DNA from: an uncultured Pseudanabaenaceae cyanobacterium
GTDB lineage: Bacteria; Cyanobacteriota; Cyanobacteriia; Pseudanabaenales; Pseudanabaenaceae
Assembly (NCBI GenBank): GCA_937927915.1
Contig: CALGKB010000002.1
Span: 62,001 to 126,000 of the forward strand
Direction: 5' to 3'
Length of the DNA stretch: 64,000 nt
Part shown: one piece after another, positions 1 to 8,400 of the stretch
Numbering within the stretch: the first letter of the stretch is position 1
How the letters are laid out: every line of letters begins with the position of its first letter
The notes under the pieces: generated by a model
Database searches by the model: none
What the model was told of the DNA's origin: nothing
What the model saw: the letters and a program-made list of their open reading frames with translations, nothing else
Position numbers and translations under genes: made by a program

Positions 1-2
1 TG

Positions 3-575
3 GTGGCGACTGTAAGTGTGACGGTAAAAGACTATCAGCGACGGCGGTTATTGATGTTTTTAGACCCCTGGAAGGATGCTGCAGGGGATGGTTTTCAGTT
101 GACCCAGAGTTTGATTGCCATTGGGTCTGGGGGGGTATTTGGTAAGGGGTTTGGCTTATCGGAACAAAAGTCTTTTTTGCCCATTCAGGACACAGATTTC
201 ATTTTTGCGGTGTTTGCGGAAGAGTTTGGCTTGGTGGGCTGCATCTTCTTGCTGCTTTTACTGGCAGTATTTGCTACTTTGGGGTTGCGAGTGGCGATGC
301 GCAGTCAGACCATGACCGTGCGCTTGGTGGCAACGGGGGCAACGCTTTTGTTGGTGGGGCAAGCTTTTCTCAATATTGGTGTGGCAACGGGGGCACTACC
401 GACGACGGGGTTACCCTTTCCCATGCTTAGCTACGGCGGCAATGCCATGTTAGCCAGTTTGACGGTGGCGGGATTACTAGTGCGATCGGCACGGGAAATG
501 ATTGTGTCAGAGGTCACCCCCCTGGAACGAGTACGCCAGTGGCGGCAGAAAAGAAATTCATTCCCGCGTCCCTAG
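3..575 (+). CDS. ftsW: FtsW cell-division protein, C-terminal part (cut by window edge)
   Basis: This is the C-terminal part of an FtsW/RodA/SpoVE-family (SEDS) membrane protein, the septal peptidoglycan glycosyltransferase that works with a cognate class B PBP. The reading frame is open to the left edge, so the GTG at position 3 is very probably internal and about half of the gene lies outside. Visible family features are the periplasmic-loop region 'FLDPWKDAAGDGFQLTQS', the loop with 'FGLSEQKSFLPIQDTDFIFA' (compare the family pattern K..LPE.HTDFIFA), three hydrophobic helices, and the closing 'TTGLPFPMLSYGG' motif. FtsW is preferred over RodA because of the QDTDFIFAV loop and the free-standing context, but the N-terminus would settle it. 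The 3' end overlaps the convergent hemW by 18 bp. Confidence 0.88.
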   Translation: MATVSVTVKDYQRRRLLMFLDPWKDAAGDGFQLTQSLIAIGSGGVFGKGFGLSEQKSFLPIQDTDFIFAVFAEEFGLVGCIFLLLLLAVFATLGLRVAMRSQTMTVRLVATGATLLLVGQAFLNIGVATGALPTTGLPFPMLSYGGNAMLASLTVAGLLVRSAREMIVSEVTPLERVRQWRQKRNSFPRP

Positions 576-1709
576 CAATTCCAGCAGGGAGAGATTGACC
601 AGGTCGGAAAACAGCCAGCCCTCCAGGGGGAGAAGCCGTAACCGATGGTCAATTTGCACCCAACCCCTATCGACAAATTTTTGTAACTGCTGGCATACCT
701 GGGCAATTTTTTCTTCCCCAAATTCCTGGTGCAGCACCGCCAACTCTATGCCTTCTGCCAGGCGTAATCCCTGCATCAAAGTATCAAATAAGCGATCGTT
801 TATTTTTTCAGGGACAGGAGGGGGGTATTGTTTATGCCTGACCAGGTTTATGTATTCCCTTATTTTGCGGGGACGTTCCCACCGCCAGTGGTGGACATAG
901 CTAGCGGCACTCATACCAAAGCCATAGAAGGGCTGATTGCGCCAGTAGGTGATGTTGTGACGACATTCATAGCCGGGCTTAGCGTAGTTAGAAATTTCGT
1001 AGTGTCTGTAGCCTGCTTCTGTCAGTACCCTGTGCGCCAATTTGTACATCTCTACCGTCAATTCCTCCGAGGGCAAAGGGGCACATCCCGGTTGATAGCG
1101 TTTGGCAAAAGCCGTGCCTGCCTCGATCGTCAAGTCATACACCGACACATGGGTAGGGGCAAGGGCGATCGTTTGGTGCAAAGACTCTTCCCAATCCGGC
1201 AGGGTTTGGTGGGGCAAGCCAGAGATTAAATCCAGATTGAAATTCGCAAAGCCCGCCTGGCGGATGAGAGCCACTGCCTCGTAGATATCAGCCACCGAGT
1301 GACCGCGCCCACAACGATCGAGTAAATGGTCCTGAAATGCCTGGGCACCCAAGCTAATGCGATTTATCCCCCTAGCCCGATAGGACTGTAACGACTCCAG
1401 AGAGACTGTACCTGGATTAGCCTCCAGGGAAATTTCTGCCCCTGGCACTAAGTCCCAGCCCTCCCCAAGGGTCTGCAAAATAGCTGCTATCTCTTCCCCC
1501 CCCAACAGAGAGGGTGTGCCACCCCCCAAAAATACCGTTTCTAAACTGCCCCGCCCTGGCAAGTTAGCGATCGTGTCCCTGATCTCCTCACACAAAACCT
1601 GGACGTATTCCGCCATTAACCCCCTGCCCCCCGTAGTGATGGCAAAGTCACAATAAAAACACTTGCGACGGCAAAAGGGAATATGCAAGTATAGCGATCG
1701 GGGCGTCAT
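558..1709 (-). CDS. hemW: HemW-type radical SAM heme chaperone
   Basis: Radical SAM protein of the HemW family, long annotated as 'oxygen-independent coproporphyrinogen III oxidase-like'. Characterised members bind heme and insert it into target proteins. They lack part of the HemN signature and do not act as coproporphyrinogen dehydrogenase. The N-terminus reads 'MTPRSLYLHIPFCRRKCFYCDF', giving the C-x3-C-x2-C cluster motif with the F of the HemW type. It is followed by the 'FLGGGTPSLL' SAM-binding glycine motif and 'RISLGAQAFQD'. The ORF track starts at 1808, but the first 33 residues are not family-like, so the ATG at 1709 is chosen (383 aa, normal length). It is divergent from the membrane protein at 1756. 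Confidence 0.9.
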   Translation of the reverse strand: MTPRSLYLHIPFCRRKCFYCDFAITTGGRGLMAEYVQVLCEEIRDTIANLPGRGSLETVFLGGGTPSLLGGEEIAAILQTLGEGWDLVPGAEISLEANPGTVSLESLQSYRARGINRISLGAQAFQDHLLDRCGRGHSVADIYEAVALIRQAGFANFNLDLISGLPHQTLPDWEESLHQTIALAPTHVSVYDLTIEAGTAFAKRYQPGCAPLPSEELTVEMYKLAHRVLTEAGYRHYEISNYAKPGYECRHNITYWRNQPFYGFGMSAASYVHHWRWERPRKIREYINLVRHKQYPPPVPEKINDRLFDTLMQGLRLAEGIELAVLHQEFGEEKIAQVCQQLQKFVDRGWVQIDHRLRLLPLEGWLFSDLVNLSLLELLGTRE

Positions 1710-1755
1710 AGCAACAAATAAAAACTTCAACAATTGTTTAACTGGGAGCGGGGCA

Positions 1756-2355
1756 ATGATCAATATTCCAGTGGGTTGGTTAGTGCTGGGGTCTCTAGGG
1801 GTAATCACGATCGGTTATATCGCCATTGGCGTTGATATGGACATGACCTTCAGGCGGGGGGACTTTCTGCAACTGAGTTTTTTAATTTTCACCTGCCTGG
1901 GGACAGTGCTAGCTTTAGTGCGAGGTTTAGGTGCCCTCTTTCCTGCGATCGTTGCCAATACCTTAGTGTTCCAGCGGCAGGGGTTAGGGGGACTGATTGT
2001 TTCTCTGATGATCACCGCTCTAGTCATCGCCCTTGGTTGGGGGCAGGTAGACAACGACGAGGAATCTGAGAAATTGCAAAAAAATCTTGTCGCCTACGAA
2101 ATCCTAGGTGGGCTAGCCTTTGCCCTCTTTTCCTACTTTGCCGTCAAAAGTCTGGGCAATATCCTCTCCCCTAAATTGTTTCCGATCGGGGCAGGAGTCC
2201 TGGCTGGCTTCCTGGGTATTCTGGGGGAACTATGCAAATTCCTGGAACTCAAGCAGCGGCAACTGCGCAAAGTAATCAGCTTTATTGCCATCGGGGGCGT
2301 AGTTATAGGCATAGTTATCAGTCGGTTGCTACCCCCTACCCCCACCCCCAGCTAG
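1756..2355 (+). CDS. Multi-pass membrane protein of unknown function
   Basis: I do not recognise this family. From the ATG at 1756, preceded by the purine-rich 'gggagcgggg', it encodes about 199 residues with five or six hydrophobic segments. There is one short polar loop near residues 100-115 ('QVDNDEESEKLQKN'), and the protein ends in a proline/threonine tail. The longer ORF starting at 1663 would run into the hemW start region and its first 31 residues are polar and unlike a membrane protein, so it is rejected. No catalytic motif, signal peptidase site or lipobox is visible. It lies between hemW (divergent) and the pseudopilin operon (same strand, 65 bp downstream), but nothing in the sequence ties it to pilus function. 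Confidence 0.7.
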   Translation: MINIPVGWLVLGSLGVITIGYIAIGVDMDMTFRRGDFLQLSFLIFTCLGTVLALVRGLGALFPAIVANTLVFQRQGLGGLIVSLMITALVIALGWGQVDNDEESEKLQKNLVAYEILGGLAFALFSYFAVKSLGNILSPKLFPIGAGVLAGFLGILGELCKFLELKQRQLRKVISFIAIGGVVIGIVISRLLPPTPTPS

Positions 2356-2358
2356 TCG

Positions 2359-2389
2359 TTGTTAATTTTTCTGCCGCCCTGGGTAGAAT
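2359..2389 (+). promoter_or_regulatory. Candidate promoter of the pseudopilin operon
   Basis: 'TTGTTA' (2359-2364) and 'TAGAAT' (2384-2389) are separated by 19 bp and lie just upstream of the hpsA-like start. Both match sigma-70 boxes at four or five of six positions. The spacing is slightly long, so this is a candidate only. Confidence 0.35.
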
Positions 2390-2420
2390 CCTATTGTGAT
2401 TGTTTAGGTGGCAACGGAAT

Positions 2421-5400
2421 ATGAGTAGTCGTGAGCAAAGCAGAGTACGCAAGTTCTATCTGTCCCTCCTCTCTGACCTGAGAAAGTGGTTAGTAAAGAT
2501 AGGTAGTCCCTTCCGCATCAGCCGCAAATTCATCCGCAACCTCATGCGCCGCGGAGCTACCCAAGCAGGTTTTATCTTGCCTACTGTTGTCTTTGTTACT
2601 CTGGCTACCACGCTATTAGTTTTAGGGGTAGTAGCTCGATCGGCAGACCGTGCCCAGACTGCCGCCAACGCAAGAGTGGAGCAGGTATTTGAAGTAGCAA
2701 ACTCTGCTGTAATTGACCGTGCCAGATCGAAGCTTGAATTACTACTCAACGATGACACTTTACCACGCACGACACCACCAGAAGGAATTTTGCAGCAAGT
2801 GATCAGCAGCGGTAAGTACACTTATCCTGATGAAACTAGGCTGCAGATAGTAGAAGACTTTGCCACCACAGACACAGCTACAGATTCTCTCATAACAACC
2901 TCTGCTAATGGCAGTCCCGATGGAAAGATAAGGGTCACCGATAGTGACCTTATCGACCAAGAGTTCCACAAAAATGTGTGGAAGTTTCCCATCGATACAG
3001 ATGGCAATGGTAAATTTGATAGTTACGGTATTTACAGCATCATCTTCCGCACTAGACCACCAGAGTTGGCAGATGGTAAACCAAACCCTAACGATCGGCG
3101 GGTGACTACTCTAGAGGCACCTACCTTACCCTTCGATGAGACAGGTCTATCGGGTCGCTGCCAAGGCGTAGTAGGTGTAACGGTAGCAACTAATGAGGGT
3201 TGGACGCAAAGGGGCAACAAACTCAAGAAGGCATTTTTTGTCCACGCTGTAACTGTACCGATTACTGACCCTGACACTTTTCCACCGGATGCTGGTGACA
3301 GGTTTGAAACTTTTCGGGGTATACCTTCTATAAGTGCCCTAGAGCTACAACAAGACCGTGCCCGTACTCCCACTAACAACACAGCCGCATGGTTCGAAGG
3401 AGATATGGAAGTAGCTCGCCCCGCTCGCTTCCGCTTTAACGGCAGAATCTATGCTGGCGGCAACTTGATGATTGGTGCTATCAACAACGACAATCCGATC
3501 CAGTTCTATCAAGTCAGTAGCTCTGGCACTAGCCCAGCTAGTGAAAATACCCTAGGTTCTTGTTATTACGAACGAAATAACGCGGAAATCAACGTAGCAG
3601 GTAATGTAGTCGAGGGAGATGCTCTGACTACGGATACTGCTTTAGAGGGAGCAGTAGTTGATCTTTGGCAAGGACAAGGTGTTCAATTGCAGAGCAACCT
3701 CACCCCTGCTGGAGATCCAGATCAACCACCCCTCAACGATCTTAACCGCACAGTACAAAACACAGGAGCAGAAGCAACCCTGAATGAATTTGAGTACAAC
3801 CGTCGAGTTAATGTGCTGGTGAATGAAGCTCTGAGAAGAGCAACCCTAACAGGGATTGACCGATCGACAGGTGATATTCAATTAACCTACAGCTCAGGGG
3901 TAAAAGACCCTCCTTCTGTACAGTCTGACTTGATCAAGAGGATTCGTGATGAGGGCATCTTTGGAACAGGACCACTACTGACAAAGGCAAGAAGGGAGTC
4001 TTTGGAGGTATATTTCAAAGCAAGGGTGAGAAAAGTTCCCTACAAAGAAGTACCTTTTGGTTCTACACCAAGCGATCCCACTCCCCTGCTTACGCCTGTA
4101 CCTATTCCCGCTAGCGAGGGAGGCGGAGAGGACTTAGCACCACCCTTGCAGTGGGCTATACCTACTTATCTTAACCCTGGTGTCCTTAAGACCAACTCCG
4201 CAGGTACTAGTGCTACAGACTATGATGGCAACGGGGTTCTACAGGCACCTACAGCAAATGCCTTGACTCTGACTCCTCCCACTGGTAGTACCATGGTTTT
4301 ACCTTCCCTTGCTCCCGAAACCAGAGCAGCTAACCAAGACATAGAGAAGTTTATTGGTGATCGTGTGCGGGTAGGGAATGGCTTGCCTGCTTTGTACATA
4401 AAGAACCAGGGAGGCTCTGTCGGCTTTGTGGGAACGACTAATCAGAGCATAGTTTCCAACAACAACTCCATCAAGTTCAATGACCCCTCCAACCCTCCCA
4501 CACGCTACAGGGTGACTCGCTCCTTTGTTCTGGAAAACCTAGGAGAAACCGATCGGGGTGGTTTCTGGGAGTTGTCGGCAGCTGATGACCCTAGCAATGG
4601 CAATTCCCCTCCTAATCCCGTACCTATTACTGGTGGTCTGCGGGTAGTGACCAATGCAGGTATCTATAGTCCTCGTCCTGAATACACGTTTTTGCCACGC
4701 TTCCGTACAGGGCTGCCAGACAATACTTCTACTCCCGATATCGACGAATCTGCTGCGCCCCTATGGAATGGACAACCGATCGATAACCCCATCACCATAG
4801 ATGAAGATGACCCCCTGGCTCCTGTAAACGACGAGGCTGCAATTAGGGCAACAACCACGGCCAATCGCTGGGCACTTAACGAAGCTACCTTTGCTGCTCC
4901 TGACCCCACACCCAATGACGGCTTTAATGAGTTAAACTACGTAGTTTGGCCCGATTCGATGCCTATGACTGGGCAGATGCGGTTCTTCCCTGGTACCTAC
5001 ATCAACCCCCGCACAGGCGCTACTCAGAACGTTTCTGCTCCTGGCAATGAACCAGGTTGGTATCCTTTTGAGATCGATGACAACGGCAATATTATTCCTT
5101 ACGCGATCGGAGCTAATGGGCAGAAGGTAGAAGCAGCAGCCTCAACACCTGAAGACCGGGAGAGAGCAAGAAACTGGCGTGGTCACCTACAGATGCGGGC
5201 TTCTGCTATCTATCATTACAAATATGATGACTTTGACCCGGAAAAACTAACAGCATCATCCATCAGTGCAGATGTTTTCCAAAGACCTGTTGCCTGCGTG
5301 AGCAGTTACTATGATCCCACTACACCAGAAACTGCCAGAAATGCCCCTGGTTTGCTTTGGAATACAACAGACTATAACGGCAATCAACGCGGACGATCGA

Positions 5401-8400
5401 ACAACGGTATCGTCTACCCAGTACCAACTGAAACGGCAGCTAACATTGCAGGGGTGCCTAACTTTGATTTCACCACAGATAAGTTTGTAGTAACTGCTGA
5501 TGCCTCTAAGGTAAGAGATCGGAATGTCCCTCTTGTACAGCGTTTAGCGTATCAGGCTAACCTAGTATTTCCTAATGGCAGATTTGTCAATGAACCTCTG
5601 CGTAATGTCCTGCGACGTATTCAGGCAAGTCCTGGTAACAGTGCTCTATCAGCACGTTTGACTCTGGCAGAACAGTCCACCCTTGATGCGAACATCTGTG
5701 CTCTGCGCATTCTGGATGGTACCCTTACACCCCTGAACCAGCTAGCTCCTGTAGTCAATGGTGTAACAATTCCCCAGGGTACATTCAAAGAGGCTGCCTT
5801 CTTAGATGCCAGAGAGGTGAAAGCTCTGAATAAGAATGAGTCCTTACTGGAAGGTGTGTCTGGTTATGTTGCTGCGGATGGTAGTAGGAAAGGGTTGCTG
5901 GAGGTAGCCAACAATCGTGCTGACATCTATGACCTAGAAATAGAGCAGCGTCAGCCCCTGGAAGTGCGGACAACTGACTTAGATGTTGACCGTATGCGGG
6001 GAGCAACGGTAACGGGTCCTATCAATACCGGTGTACCGACAGAATATCTCTTGCCCTTCAGTGGGGTAGTGTATGCCACCAGGGAGGATGCCCTGCCGGA
6101 TATGAGTTACTTCGACTATGACAGTGCTAACAACCGTCCCTTCCCCACCTTGACATCTAAGCGGCGCGCTCTGAGTAGTACGGACTTCCGCCTGGACCCC
6201 ACTAGGAAGGTAGCAGGGATTCGGTTGATTAACGGTTACCGTATCTTCCGTTCCAGTCTGATTAACGCTAACCTGAACGATGTCACAGGTAATGTACTTG
6301 GTAACAGACCCACCTCTACTGAAACGCAGCTCAACTATAACGAGAATACGAAGGGTGAAAAGGGGATTATTCTAGTGTCGAACACTCCAGTGTATGTCAG
6401 GGCACAGAGAGACCCCTTCAACCCAAATAATGGCAGAATTGGCTTCAACGTCCATACCCAGGAAGAGTTTAGAACTGCTCTGGCTGCGGACTGGAGTAAC
6501 TTCTACAGCAGAATCAGGGGAGACCTTAACCCCAACTTTGCTTGCCGTCCTGGTCAGACTTCTACTTGTAATGAGGGGGATCAATGGCGACCTGCTACGG
6601 TAATTGCTGATGCTGTCACTATTCTGTCTGATCAATGGCGTGATGGCTATCGCAGTGATGGTGACTTTGATTTGCGCAATAACTCCAATACTTCTACCAG
6701 TGTCAACTGGATCAACACCCTCAACACTACCTCAGAGCAGCGCAAGGATAGCATTTATGTCGTAGAGCGCCGTAAGCAGGGCTTCTTTAACAATAACTTT
6801 GTCACCAACGCCAACTGGCTAGCACCTACCAATTCTGACAATCAAACGGGTACTCTCAGTGTCAACTATCCTGAAGGGAACTTGGCTTCCTACAACGGCA
6901 ATGGGGTGACTCCAGTGCAGAGACGGGGGTGGTTCCAAGAGTACAGTATGGACATTTGCCGTAAGGTGCCAGTGGAAGACTGCGGCTTTGATGATTGGGA
7001 AAAAATGGGTGGTGGTACAACTACGTTACCTAACTTTGGGGGTACTGTTTCTGCTGCCCAACCCTACGGTAACTCAGGCACCCCTGCTGGTTCACCTCGG
7101 TTCATCGCCCCTGAAGATACTCGTTTCCCACGGCGGGTCTCCTTCCTGCGTTACGACGACATCTATAGAGACGGCAATATGTCCTTGGTGTTTACCCAGC
7201 TCTGTGATGGTACAATGGCAAACTGGCAAGACCGTCAGGGGTGGCCCATTCCCATTGGTGTAGTGAATGGTAATAGTACAAGTGGTTATACCTATCCCCT
7301 GATCATGGGTGGTGGGTTTCAGGTGCCTTTCAGCGGGGAGAGCCGCGTGTCCTATGGAGATATTCCCTGCTCCCAGGTGGCAGTTATTGACATAGACGAG
7401 TCGCAAGATAAGTTAGAAGGGCGGCGGGCAAATGTTTTATACACTTCTACCCCTAATGTGCCCAATCCTCTGCCTACACCCACATTCAACACTATTACTG
7501 AGCCTGGTGGTACCACCGTACAGGTTGCAACTAATCTCGGTAATTTCCTCAATGATGACGCCAATCCACTGCCAACGGCGGAAAGAGCATTTCGACCCTT
7601 CTACGGCAGAGTTGCAGTGAGGAACATTGCAAAGGCACCTGCCAATATTATTGGAGCGAGGCTGACTTTCAGAGCACCAGGAACTAACACTAATCCAGGG
7701 AACTTTGGTAGCAACGCCCCTGAAGGTAATGGCTTGGGTACTGACCCAGTTAACATTGCTGGTACTGACTATATCCAGAAGTTCTATGTAGCTGACTCGC
7801 CCACAGGTGGAAACAGATGTTATATCTCTCAGGCTGCTGCTACTACAGGCACAGCTGCCAGTGCACTACCGCAGTATGCTGAAATTCCGAATGGGTCAAC
7901 AATTTATTTCAACAAGAATAGTTATGCACCTTGCCGATTCATGGTGCTGGTGACCAGGGACAATGCTAATGAAAATCCAGAGTATGTCAATATTAGGCTG
8001 GACAATGGCGTACCAACGGGAGTGAGTATAGGGAGTCCTGGGGGTATTGAGGATAATGAGAGCTTTGAAATTCAAATTGATTGGAATTGGACAAATGATA
8101 CAAACGAACCATTGCCAGGTACAGGCGCGATGACATTTGACCCGAATGTGTGTATGACTCCAGCCGAAAGGCCAGGACCTGTAATCATTAGGTATGAAAG
8201 GACTGGTACTATACTTTCAACGACGACTACAAATGAGATTAGAGATGACCGTGTAGTTACCATAACTAACCGTGTGTTTCAGATGCGTCCTGTACGAAAG
8301 GCAGACTGCAGCAGTGGTACCCCCAGTGCTCTCAAGCAACCCACGTTTGGGACATTGAAAACTCCTACCTACTCTATGGGGCAGAACTTAATGCCTGTGT